A DNA stretch of 64,000 nucleotides from QHXN01 sp032162705 (GTDB taxonomy: Bacteria > Acidobacteriota > Blastocatellia > Pyrinomonadales > Pyrinomonadaceae), in NCBI GenBank assembly GCA_032162705.1, contig JAVRON010000003.1, positions 18,084-82,083 of the forward strand. Direction: 5' to 3'. Within the stretch, counting starts at the first letter, position 1; every line of letters starts with the position of its first letter. This document shows, piece after piece, positions 8,291 to 18,262 of the stretch. The position numbers and the translations under genes are program-made. The notes beneath the pieces were generated by a model, which made no database searches, was not told the DNA's origin, and saw only the letters and a program-made list of their open reading frames with translations.

Positions 8291-10003
8291 ATGAAGTCCG
8301 CCCTGAACCTCTCGCTCTTGCTCGCGCTGTGTCTCTCGCAGGCCGCCGCGCCGCGAACGCACGCGCAGACTTCGCAGCCCGCGCAGCAGACACAGGCCGC
8401 GCGGAAGAGCGCGCCAGTCGAATTCGTTGACGTGACGAAGGCCGCGGGGATCAAGTGGGGCTTCAACACGCTCGCGCCCGGCAACCGCTACATCATCGAG
8501 ACGATGGGCGGCGGCGGCGGCTTCGTTGACTACAACAACGACGGCCTCCTGGATATTTACTTCATTTGCTACACACAGACTCCGCAGACGAACTCCAACA
8601 CGAAACCGCGCGACGCGCTCTACCGCAACAACGGCGATGGAACTTTCACCGATGTGACCGACAAGGCCGGCATCTCGAACAGCATGTGGGGCATGGGCCT
8701 CGCCGTCGGCGACTACGACAACGACGGCTGGCCCGACCTTTACGTCACGGGCTACGGCGCGAGCAAGCTCTACCACAACAATCGCGACGGGACGTTCACC
8801 GACGTGGCCGACAAGGCCGGCGTCAACAACCGTCAGTGGGGTGCGAGCGCGGCTTTCTTCGACTACGACAACGACGGCTACCTCGACCTCTACGTCTCGA
8901 ACTATCTCAAGTTCGACCCCGACGGGAAAGTCCCTTGCGAGTTCTTTGAGGGGCGGCCTTACTGCCACATCGCGCAGTTCAAAGGCTCTTCGCCCTCGCT
9001 CTTTCACAACAACCGCGACGGAACGTTTACGGACGCGAGCGAGAAGTCGGGCGTCGGCAAGAAAGTTGGAAAGGGCTTAGGCGTAGTCGCCTTCGATTAC
9101 AACAACGACGGGCGCGTGGACATCTACCAGGCGAACGATAACGACCCGAACTTCCTCTTCCGCAACAACGGCGACGGCACGTTCACCGAGGTCGCGTTCG
9201 AGTCGGACGCCGCTCTCGACCCTGATGGCAACGCGCGCGGCGGAATGGGCGTTGACGCCTCGGACGTGTACGGCGACGGCCTGCTCGACATCTTTGTCAC
9301 TAACTTTTCGGGCCAGACCAACGCACTCTTCCGCAACGCGGGCGACGGCACGTTCACCGAAGAGACCTACCCGCTCGGATTGGGCCGTGTCAGCATTCCG
9401 ATGAGCGGCTTCGGAACGAAGTTCCTTGATGACGACGACGACGGGCGCGAAGAACTCTTTGTTCTCAACGGCCACCCGTTCGAGCCGATCAGCAAGGTCT
9501 TCCCCGACGTGACCTACGCCGAGCCGCCGTTCCTCTTCGAGCGCGCGGGCAAAGTATTTCGCGACGTGGCCGCCGAGCACGGCGCGGCGCTCAAAAAATT
9601 TTACTTGGGGCGCGGCCTCGCCGTCGGCGACTACGACAATGACGGCGACCCGGACTTGCTTCTGCTGAATTCGGGCGAGCCGCCCGTGCTTCTGCGTAAC
9701 GACGGCAGCAACCGCAACCACTGGCTCGGCGTCCGCCTCGTCGGAACGAAGAGCAACCGCGACGGCGTGGGCGGGCGCGTCACCGTCACGGCGGGCGGCG
9801 CGCGAAGGAGCAAGTACCTGCTCGGCGGGACGAGTTACCTCTCGGCCTCGGACTCGCGCCTGCTCTTCGGCCTCGGCGTGAGTCAGAAGGTTGACGAACT
9901 GGAGGTGAAGTGGCCGAGCGGGCAGACGAGCACGCTCAAGAACTTGAGCGCCGACCGCTATCTGACCGTCAAGGAAGGCGCGCCGCCGGGCGTCACACCT
10001 TAG
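8291..10003 (+). CDS. CRTAC1-like secreted FG-GAP/ASPIC repeat protein
   Basis: 570 residues with a signal peptide (hydrophobic core LNLSLLLALCLSQAAA). At least seven calcium-binding FG-GAP/VCBS repeats follow, built on DYDNDGxxDLYV (for example DYNNDGLLDIYF, DYDNDGWPDLYV, DYNNDGRVDIYQ, DYDNDGDPDLLL), forming a predicted beta-propeller. A C-terminal ASPIC/UnbV domain (NRNHWLGVRLVGTKSNRDG ... VDELEVKWPSGQ) ends the protein. The molecular function of this family is unknown; it is extracellular or periplasmic. A paralogue lies at 15068-16771. A VWA protein follows on the same strand, 151 bp downstream. The start has a weak ribosome-binding site. Confidence 0.85.
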   Translation: MKSALNLSLLLALCLSQAAAPRTHAQTSQPAQQTQAARKSAPVEFVDVTKAAGIKWGFNTLAPGNRYIIETMGGGGGFVDYNNDGLLDIYFICYTQTPQTNSNTKPRDALYRNNGDGTFTDVTDKAGISNSMWGMGLAVGDYDNDGWPDLYVTGYGASKLYHNNRDGTFTDVADKAGVNNRQWGASAAFFDYDNDGYLDLYVSNYLKFDPDGKVPCEFFEGRPYCHIAQFKGSSPSLFHNNRDGTFTDASEKSGVGKKVGKGLGVVAFDYNNDGRVDIYQANDNDPNFLFRNNGDGTFTEVAFESDAALDPDGNARGGMGVDASDVYGDGLLDIFVTNFSGQTNALFRNAGDGTFTEETYPLGLGRVSIPMSGFGTKFLDDDDDGREELFVLNGHPFEPISKVFPDVTYAEPPFLFERAGKVFRDVAAEHGAALKKFYLGRGLAVGDYDNDGDPDLLLLNSGEPPVLLRNDGSNRNHWLGVRLVGTKSNRDGVGGRVTVTAGGARRSKYLLGGTSYLSASDSRLLFGLGVSQKVDELEVKWPSGQTSTLKNLSADRYLTVKEGAPPGVTP

Positions 10004-10154
10004 GCTGTGTTCGACGGGCGAGCCGCCTCAGCAAACTGACTCTTTGACCGCTCACTCGGTCGACCTCGAAGGCGTCTGTGTTACAGTCGCCCGCACCCGA
10101 GCTACTTTTTGCCGCGGCGAGCGCACCCGCATCAATCGTCGCCGGAGGGAATTT

Positions 10155-12362
10155 ATGTTTAGAACAAGCCTTTCAATTCTCGTGCTGCTCGCGGTGGCAG
10201 CAGCCGGGCTGCCGTCACACGCACAGACGACCCAGAACAAAGACCAGCAGGAGGAGGTCGTGCGCGTCGGCTCGAATGAAGTCGTGCTCGATGTCGTCGT
10301 GAGGGACAAGAAGGGCCGCGTCGTCAAAGACCTCTCGACATCGGACTTCGACGTCTACGAGGACGGCGTGCGGCAGAACGTGACTTCATTCCGCCTCGTC
10401 ACGCGCGGGGCCGGCGCGGCTCCATCGGTTGGCGGAGCCAAGGCGGGCACGACCTCGGCGGCGAGTCCTAACGCGCCGGGCGGGGCGGGTCGCGGCGTCG
10501 AGCGCGTGGGCGCGGTCGCGCTCGTCTTCGACCGCCTCTCGCCGGAGTCACGCGTGAGGGCGCGGCAGGCGGCGCTCGCGTACCTCGGCGGCGGCCTCAC
10601 GCCGGAAGACCTGGTCGGCGTCTTCGGCATAGACCTTTCGCTGCGCGTCTACCAACCCTTCACGAATAACGAGCAGTTGGTGCGCCGCGGGATAGAAGGC
10701 GCGGGGTCGCAGAACTCCGCGCCGAACGTCTCGCGCGCCCAAGAGATCGCCGGTGCCGCCCAGAACACGTCGCAGCTACAGTCCGCCGCCGACCAGACGC
10801 AGAGCGGTGCCGGCCAAGGCTCGTCCGACGCGCAGAGCATGGGGGGGACGGGCGCGACGATGATGGACTTGGCGGCGGCGGAGATGACGCAGCGCTCGCT
10901 CGAAACCTTCGACATGCTTGAGCGAAACCAGCAGGGCTACGCCACGACAAACGCCCTGCTCGCGGTCATCAGCTCGCTCGCACGGCTGCCGGGCCGCAAG
11001 ACGCTCGTGCTCTTCTCCGACGGTATGGCAATCCCGTCGGACGTTCAGTCAACCTTCCGCACCATCATCAGCAACGCCAACCGCGCGAACGTGAGCATCT
11101 ACTCGGTGGACGCCGCGGGCCTTCGCGCGCTGAGCGCCGATCAGGCCGCGGGGCGCTCGCTCTCGACCCTCGGCCGGCAGCGCCTGCGTCAGGCCGGAAG
11201 CCTCAACGACCCCGGCACGCCGATGATGCGCGACCTTGAGCGCAACGAAGACCTCATGCGCTCGAACCCCGACAGCGGCTTGGGCCAACTCGCCGAACAG
11301 ACTGGCGGCTTCCTCGTCAGCAACACGAACGACCCCGGCGTGCGCCTCCGCGCCGCGGGCGAAGACATGCACACCTACTACACGCTCTCCTACGTTCCGA
11401 AGAATCAGAACTACGACGGACGCTTCCGGCAAGTCAGCGTCAAGCTCGCGCGGCCCGGCCTCGAAGTTCAGACTCGCAAGGGCTACTACGCGATCAACGC
11501 CGACTATGCCTCGCCCGTGCTCGACTATGAGGCCCCGGCACTCGCGCTACTCAGCGGCGGGCACGCGCAGGACTCGTTCCTCGTCCGCACCGCTGCCTTC
11601 AGCTTCCCCGAAGCCACGAAGCCCGGCCTCGTGCCCGTCGTCGTTGAAGTCCCGGCAGGCTCGGTCAGCTTCAACGTTGACGCCGAGAAGAAGACTTACC
11701 ATACAGACTTCTCCGTCGTCGCGCTCGTCAAGGACGAGTCGCAGCGCGTCGTCAGGAAGCTGAGCAACCGCTACCTCCTTTCGGGGCCGCTCGACAGGCT
11801 CGATGCGGCGAAGCGCGGCGCGATCCTCTTCTACCGAGAGGCCGAACTCCCGCCAGGTCGCTACACGGTCGCCGCCGTCGTGTACGACGCGCTGACCGCG
11901 CGCTCCGGCATCGCAACCGGCGCGCCCGTACTCGTGCCCGGCGACGACGACGCGAAGAAGCCGCGGCTCGCGAGCATCGTCATCATTGACCGCGCCGAGC
12001 GAGCAGGCGCGACCGACAAGCAGTCGAACACGCCCTTCCGCTTCGGCGAGATGCTGGTCTATCCGAACCTCGGCCAGCCGCTCCGCAAATCATCCACGAA
12101 GGAGTTGGCACTAATGCTGACGGTCTATGCCGCGCGCGGCGAGAAGGACGCGCCGAAACTCACGCTCGAAATCGCGCAGGGCGGTCGAACACTCGGCAAG
12201 GGCGCGCTCGAACTGCCCGCGCCCGACGCCGACGGGCGCATCCAGTACGCCAGTACAATCCCGACCGACAAGCTACAGCCCGGCGACTATCAGCTCGTCG
12301 TCACCGCCAGCGACGCGCATGGCACCGCGACGCGCGTCGAGCACCTTACGATTCAGCCGTAA
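10155..12362 (+). CDS. VWFA-related protein, acidobacterial type
   Basis: 735 residues. The signal peptide ends near PSHAQ (about residue 24). A beta-rich segment (VRVGSNEVVLDVVVRDKKG, VKDLSTSDFDVYEDG) precedes a von Willebrand A-like domain (VALVFDRLS, then LPGRKTLVLFSDGMAIP) and a further segment with YYTLSYVPKNQNYDGRFR. This is the layout of the VWFA-related family common in Acidobacteriota. The canonical MIDAS DxSxS is not intact (FDRLS), so metal-dependent ligand binding is uncertain. The ATG at 10155 is chosen because GGAGGG precedes it by 5 nt and a signal peptide begins there; the frame is open upstream to 10044. Function unknown, probably extracytoplasmic. Confidence 0.82.
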   Translation: MFRTSLSILVLLAVAAAGLPSHAQTTQNKDQQEEVVRVGSNEVVLDVVVRDKKGRVVKDLSTSDFDVYEDGVRQNVTSFRLVTRGAGAAPSVGGAKAGTTSAASPNAPGGAGRGVERVGAVALVFDRLSPESRVRARQAALAYLGGGLTPEDLVGVFGIDLSLRVYQPFTNNEQLVRRGIEGAGSQNSAPNVSRAQEIAGAAQNTSQLQSAADQTQSGAGQGSSDAQSMGGTGATMMDLAAAEMTQRSLETFDMLERNQQGYATTNALLAVISSLARLPGRKTLVLFSDGMAIPSDVQSTFRTIISNANRANVSIYSVDAAGLRALSADQAAGRSLSTLGRQRLRQAGSLNDPGTPMMRDLERNEDLMRSNPDSGLGQLAEQTGGFLVSNTNDPGVRLRAAGEDMHTYYTLSYVPKNQNYDGRFRQVSVKLARPGLEVQTRKGYYAINADYASPVLDYEAPALALLSGGHAQDSFLVRTAAFSFPEATKPGLVPVVVEVPAGSVSFNVDAEKKTYHTDFSVVALVKDESQRVVRKLSNRYLLSGPLDRLDAAKRGAILFYREAELPPGRYTVAAVVYDALTARSGIATGAPVLVPGDDDAKKPRLASIVIIDRAERAGATDKQSNTPFRFGEMLVYPNLGQPLRKSSTKELALMLTVYAARGEKDAPKLTLEIAQGGRTLGKGALELPAPDADGRIQYASTIPTDKLQPGDYQLVVTASDAHGTATRVEHLTIQP

Positions 12363-12370
12363 GAAGAAAT

Positions 12371-12445
12371 GATGAACGCGGAATGAGGAGTGATGAATGA
12401 TCGGCAGCCTGGCCTTCATTCATCACTCCTCATTCCGCGTTCATC
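12371..12445. terminator. Perfect 30-bp inverted repeat between convergent genes
   Basis: Arms 12371-12400 and 12416-12445 are perfect complements over 30 bp with a 15-nt loop, and GTTTT follows on the plus strand. The arm carries internal near-repeats (GATGAACGCGGAATGA, GGAGTGATGAATGA). It lies 8 bp after the VWA stop and 6 bp before the cytochrome stop, so it can terminate both genes. The length and perfection exceed a usual terminator and resemble a mobile palindromic repeat unit. Confidence 0.7.
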
Positions 12446-12451
12446 GTTTTC

Positions 12452-13666
12452 TCACTTCGGGAACGGCTCGTCGGGTTTGACGATGCGTATGCGGTGGTCT
12501 GTGAATTTGAAGTGCGAGCCGGGCAGTTCGATCTTCGGCATGTGGCATGAGGCGCAAGCCTTCTGCGCAACGAGGCAGGGCTTGGCATTGCGGTTGTCGT
12601 CGGCCTCCTGCTTCGCTAACCGCGGGGACTTCAGGCTCGCCTGCGAGCGGTGGCAGGCAAAGCACTTCGAGTCGTAGAAGGCTTCGTCCTTGCGCGGGTT
12701 GTCGTGCGGGTCGTGGCAGGCGGTGCAGCTCATGCGCGGGTCGAAAGGCTCGTGGCCGCGGCTCGTAAACAGCCGGTATGGTTGAAAGCGGACGCTGTGC
12801 AGCCCCTGTAGCGCCTTGTTCGAGAGCACCTGCTCGGCGCTGCGGTGGCACGAGCCGCAGAACTCCTGCGACAACTCGTCTGGACTCAGACGGCCCGGGT
12901 TGAAGATGTGCTTGTTCTTGAGGTCGCGCGCCTGCATCGCCGCGATGTGGTCGCGACCGGGCCCGTGACACGACTCGCAACTGACGCCGGGCACGAGATG
13001 TTCGAGTCGCAGATTGGTTCCATTCACCGCAGCCGTGCCGTGGCACTGAAAGCAACTGCGCGCCTCGTCGCTCGCGATGCGCCGGCCCAAAGCCTCGTCG
13101 AGAGTGGGCGGGGCCTTGCGTTCGTAGCCGATGGTGTAGTCCAGCCCGTCAATCTCTCTGTAATAGCTTAGACGGCTCTCGTAGAATTCGCCATCGAGTT
13201 TGAAGACGTAGGTCTGACCGGCCTTGCCCTGGCCGAAGGCGTAGAGTATCGGCGCGGAGACGGTGCGCGTGCCGTCGGTTACGGAGTAGACGCTCTCCGC
13301 GCCCTGCCTGACGATCTGGAACGTGAACGGCCCCGCGCGGAAGGTCATGCGAGAGTGTGAGCCGAGCACGCGGCTCTCTGCGACGGTTTCGATTGCACGC
13401 CCCATCGCCGTCGTGTGCTGGCTCGCCGCCTCCTGCTCGTGGCACTTCGCGCACGCCTCTCGCCCGACGTAGCCCGCCTCCTCGAAAGGTTTGCTCGTCC
13501 GCCAAGGCGTCGGCGTGTAAGGTGTGGGCGCGGACATCTGCCCGCGCGAAAGCAGAGGAAGGCAGAGGCATGCGAGCGCGAACGCGCAGGCCGCGAGCGT
13601 TTTGATTTTCCCGACCTTGGTGTTCATCGAAGCGCGTACCGCCGCAGCAGGGCGGCGCTCACTCAT
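12452..13666 (-). CDS. Seven-heme c-type cytochrome
   Basis: About 404 residues with a signal peptide (hydrophobic AACAFALACLCLPLLS). Seven CXXCH heme-attachment motifs appear in order: CAKCH, CFQCH, CESCH, CGSCH, CTACH, CFACH and CASCH. A heme-free beta-rich stretch separates the first from the rest. The overall look is that of multiheme cytochrome c554/doubled-CXXCH proteins, which move electrons in the periplasm. The ATG at 13666 is 8 bp after the upstream TPR stop; a second ATG at 13627 is possible, and a TTG at 13678 is less likely. It is the last gene of a four-gene minus-strand operon, so a role in an extracytoplasmic redox process with the TPR and CRTAC1-like proteins is inferred, not shown. 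Confidence 0.85.
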   Translation of the reverse strand: MSERRPAAAVRASMNTKVGKIKTLAACAFALACLCLPLLSRGQMSAPTPYTPTPWRTSKPFEEAGYVGREACAKCHEQEAASQHTTAMGRAIETVAESRVLGSHSRMTFRAGPFTFQIVRQGAESVYSVTDGTRTVSAPILYAFGQGKAGQTYVFKLDGEFYESRLSYYREIDGLDYTIGYERKAPPTLDEALGRRIASDEARSCFQCHGTAAVNGTNLRLEHLVPGVSCESCHGPGRDHIAAMQARDLKNKHIFNPGRLSPDELSQEFCGSCHRSAEQVLSNKALQGLHSVRFQPYRLFTSRGHEPFDPRMSCTACHDPHDNPRKDEAFYDSKCFACHRSQASLKSPRLAKQEADDNRNAKPCLVAQKACASCHMPKIELPGSHFKFTDHRIRIVKPDEPFPK

Positions 13667-13674
13667 GCTGCCGC

Positions 13675-15024
13675 TCAAGGCTTATTAGGAGCCGCCGCGC
13701 TCGGCGCGGCTTCGTCGCCGGCGGCCATGCCGTCGGCGCGCGGCTGCTGTGGATCGGCCTGCTCGGCCTTCTTGTTCAGTTGCAGGAAGGTTTCGCGCGC
13801 GCGCTCGGCGTCGGCCTTTCGGTTTGCCTTGGCGTAGGCGCGCGCGAGCTGAAAGTAAATCTGCGGGTATTCGGGAGCCATCTGCCGCGCCAGCTCAAGC
13901 TCCTCGACGGCGCGCGTGTTCTGCCCCGCCTCCAGAAGCATTCTCCCCAAGACGAAGTGCGAGAGAGGCAGGCGCGGGTAGAGCTTCGCGGCATCTTCGG
14001 CGAAGGGGAGTCCGGCCTCCGGGTCGCGGTTCTTGAGTTTGATGTAGGCAATCTGTATCCGGGCGAGCGCGTGCTTCGGATAGTTCTCGATCTCGTGTTG
14101 GAAGGCAGCGAGCGCGCCGTCGTCGTCGCGGTTGGCGAGCAGGAAGCGACCGTATGCGTACTGCACGTCGGGCGTCTTTGCGTAGTCGCGTGCGACCAAC
14201 TCGTACTCGCGTTGCGCATCGGCAATGTCCTTCTGCGCGGCGAAGTGCTCGGCGAGTCCCACGCGGCGTATGAGGTCGCGGTCGGGGTAGGAGTTTGTGA
14301 CCTCCCTCGGGAGCATCCCGCGCCTGAGCGAAGCGAGGCCGAGCGCGACGATCAGGTCGTCGGTCTTCAGACCCTCGAAGGAGAGCGTGCCGAGCGTCTG
14401 CTGCGCGTGCTCGAACTCGCCCCGGAGGATCGAGAGCAGCCCCTCGTGGTAGCGCATCACGCGCGTCAACTCCTGGTTGTCGCCGACGCCGAGGGTGCGC
14501 CCCTGCTGTATGTGGTTGAGCGCGTCGCCGTACTTGCCGAGTTGGAACTCGCAGAGGCCGAGCATGGCGACGGGCGAGCCGGCCTTTGGCTGCTGGCGCG
14601 CGGCGACCGAGAAGGCGCGCGCGGCCTCCGCGAAGTTGTCCGAGTCGTAGTAGAGCGTCGCCAGAAACCACCAGCCTTCCGTCCAGTCGGAGCGCAGCGC
14701 GAGGCCTCGCTTGTAGAGACCTATCGCCTCCTCGACGCGGTCGCCATCGCGCGCGGCTGCGGCCTGCGCCGCGACCTGCTCGAACTCCTGTTGCGCCGCG
14801 GGCGATGGCGTCGCAGGCGCTTGCTGAGCGGCGGTCGTCGTGGCCGGACGCCGCTGCTGCGCGGCACGACGCTGCGCCGAAGCGGGCGCGAAGCCGGAGA
14901 GCAACTGACAGCAGGCGAGCGTGTAGATGACCACGCGGGGATGACTTGGAGTCAGACGCTGACCATCGCCGGCCACTCTTTGTGACCTGACGACGGTAGG
15001 ATTGATTCTCATTTCGTAAAGCAC
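13675..15024 (-). CDS. Exported tetratricopeptide repeat protein
   Basis: About 449 residues. A hydrophobic N-terminal segment (VVIYTLACCQLLSGFA) ending ASAQR suggests export. A Gln/Ala-rich linker follows, then TPR units covering most of the chain (AIGLYKRGLALRSDWTEGWW, FAEAARAFSVAARQQP, ALAAFQHEIENYPKHALARI, AVEELELARQMAPEYPQIYF). TPR arrays bind other proteins; partners are unknown. The start is uncertain: GTG at 15024 has AAGGAG 11 nt upstream, while ATG at 15012 and GTG at 15036 are alternatives. It lies between a CRTAC1-like gene and the cytochrome gene with gaps of 43 and 8 bp, so co-transcription is likely. Confidence 0.8.
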   Translation of the reverse strand: MLYEMRINPTVVRSQRVAGDGQRLTPSHPRVVIYTLACCQLLSGFAPASAQRRAAQQRRPATTTAAQQAPATPSPAAQQEFEQVAAQAAAARDGDRVEEAIGLYKRGLALRSDWTEGWWFLATLYYDSDNFAEAARAFSVAARQQPKAGSPVAMLGLCEFQLGKYGDALNHIQQGRTLGVGDNQELTRVMRYHEGLLSILRGEFEHAQQTLGTLSFEGLKTDDLIVALGLASLRRGMLPREVTNSYPDRDLIRRVGLAEHFAAQKDIADAQREYELVARDYAKTPDVQYAYGRFLLANRDDDGALAAFQHEIENYPKHALARIQIAYIKLKNRDPEAGLPFAEDAAKLYPRLPLSHFVLGRMLLEAGQNTRAVEELELARQMAPEYPQIYFQLARAYAKANRKADAERARETFLQLNKKAEQADPQQPRADGMAAGDEAAPSAAAPNKP

Positions 15025-15067
15025 TTCGTAACGCACTCCTTCACACTCGGCGCAACTCTCGACCTTC

Positions 15068-16771
<1,704 letters not shown>

Positions 16772-16792
16772 TGCTTTTCGAGCCTTTCTACT

Positions 16793-17974
16793 TCAGGGCT
16801 TGGGGGTGCCACCGCCTGCGCCGCCGCGCCCACCGTTCGCGCCGGGTCGTGCGCCCTGGGAGTCAGGCGTCGGCTGCTTCTTCTGTTGCTCCTCGTTGAG
16901 CCGCTGGATGGTCGCTCGCTCGCGCTCGGCGTCGGCATTGCGGCTGAGTTTATAGTAGAGCCGCGCGAGGAGCACGTGCGCGGGCGTGAAGTCGGGCGCG
17001 AGCGAGATGGTGCGTTCGAGCAGCTTGACCGCGCCGGCATTGTCGCCCTTCGCCTGCGAGAGCTGCGCGAGTTGGTAGAGTGCGCCCGTGTCGTTCGGCC
17101 TCAGCTCCAAAGCTTTCTTGAGGTACGGCGCGGCGTCATCAAGCCGACCATCCTCGCGGTATATCCACCCAAGTCGCGCGTTGGCCTCGAAGTCACGCGG
17201 GTTGACTTCCAACTCGGCGGCGAACTCTTTTGTAGCCTGCTCGCGGTTGCCGGAGAAGAGGTACGCGTGACCCAATTGCGAGTGAAGCGTCGGGAGCCGC
17301 GGGTTGATCGCGGCGGCGGCGCTCAGCTCCTCGATGGCCGGGTTCATCTCCTTGAGCGCGAGGTGGAGCGAGCCGATGATGAGATGTGACTCCGCCGAGT
17401 CAACGCCGCTGAAGACCTTGCCGATTAGCTCGCCCGCCTCGTCCGTGCGCCCGAGACTTATGTAAGCGGAGCCGAGCGCGTATGCGGCCGCTAGATTGTC
17501 GGGCTGCGCGCGATAGACCACCTGAAGTTCGGAGACGGCGTCGTTCACACGGTCGAGTTGATAGAGCGAGAGTCCGAGGAGCAGTCGCGCCTGCTGGTTT
17601 TCGGGCCGCGCGGCGACGACCTTCGTGAGTTCGCGCGCCGCCGAGTCGGGGTCGTCCGTCTTGTAGTAGGCGATGCCGAGGTTGAGGCGGATTGCGTGCT
17701 GCGACGGGTCGAGCGCGAGCGCTTCCTGGTAGCATTTGACCGCCTGCTCGTACTTACCCATGCGCGCCAAGACGACGCCGAGGTTCGAGAGCGCGTCGAA
17801 GCGGCGCGGCACCTTTTGGAGCGCCGACTCGTATGCGGCGCGCGCGCCTTCTAGGTCGCCCTTCTGCTGAAGTTCGACGCCGCGCGCGAAGTCGGCTTCC
17901 GACTGCCGCACCGCGTCGGCGGTCGGCGCTTGGGCGAGCGTCAGCGCAAAGATGAGAGTCAGGTGAGCGAACAT
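16793..17974 (-). CDS. Tetratricopeptide repeat protein with signal peptide
   Basis: 393 residues. A short signal peptide (MFAHLTLIFALTLAQAPTA) precedes about nine TPR units, from ARGVELQQKGDLEGARAAYE to AVKLLERTISLAPDFTPAHV. The tail is low-complexity and Gly/Pro-rich (GGRGGAGGGTPKP). It is the first gene of the four-gene minus-strand operon ending at 12452. TPRs suggest protein-protein contacts with the other products; no enzymatic domain is visible. It is divergent from the beta-mannosidase gene across a 288-bp region. Confidence 0.82.
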   Translation of the reverse strand: MFAHLTLIFALTLAQAPTADAVRQSEADFARGVELQQKGDLEGARAAYESALQKVPRRFDALSNLGVVLARMGKYEQAVKCYQEALALDPSQHAIRLNLGIAYYKTDDPDSAARELTKVVAARPENQQARLLLGLSLYQLDRVNDAVSELQVVYRAQPDNLAAAYALGSAYISLGRTDEAGELIGKVFSGVDSAESHLIIGSLHLALKEMNPAIEELSAAAAINPRLPTLHSQLGHAYLFSGNREQATKEFAAELEVNPRDFEANARLGWIYREDGRLDDAAPYLKKALELRPNDTGALYQLAQLSQAKGDNAGAVKLLERTISLAPDFTPAHVLLARLYYKLSRNADAERERATIQRLNEEQQKKQPTPDSQGARPGANGGRGGAGGGTPKP

Positions 17975-18262
17975 AAAGCGTTCTTCACACGGCGTCTTTG
18001 TTCGGCTTTAGTGAATCGCGTTGGCTCTTTTCAGGCGGGCAACCCACCTCGGACGCGGCGGAGTATAGCACCGCGTTTTCCGGCGCGACAAACGGCCCTT
18101 CGGTAAAGCTTGAGACGCTTCTCCGGCGCACGAGGGTTGACACGTCGTGCATAATACTCACGCCTTCACTATAAGCGAACGGGGTTTTCGCCAACACCTC
18201 TCGGCCCCGTCCGCGACGGTTTTTTGCATGAGCATACAAAAGTTTTCACGAAGGAGTGACGC
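17975..18262. promoter_or_regulatory. Divergent promoter region, TPR operon / beta-mannosidase
   Basis: This 288-bp region has no gene. It contains TTGACA at 18137-18142 and AT-rich hexamers (ATAATA near 18151, TATAAG near 18170), none at ideal 17-bp spacing. Operator copy D ends 20 nt before the beta-mannosidase GTG. Confidence 0.45.
18219..18242. promoter_or_regulatory. Putative operator copy D
   Basis: The sequence starts GTTTTTTGCATGAGC and ends ATACAAAAG, matching copy C (36233) at about 16 of 24 positions, including TTGCATG and the terminal AAAG. It lies immediately upstream of the AAGGAG (18251-18256) and GTG start of the beta-mannosidase, a position suited to repression. It is the most divergent of the four copies. 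Confidence 0.38.

Noticed and set aside
13780..14985. A 401-codon open frame on plus antisense to the TPR gene
   Set aside because: Low-complexity Leu/Val/Arg/Glu composition, no start signal or domain; shadow of the TPR gene.
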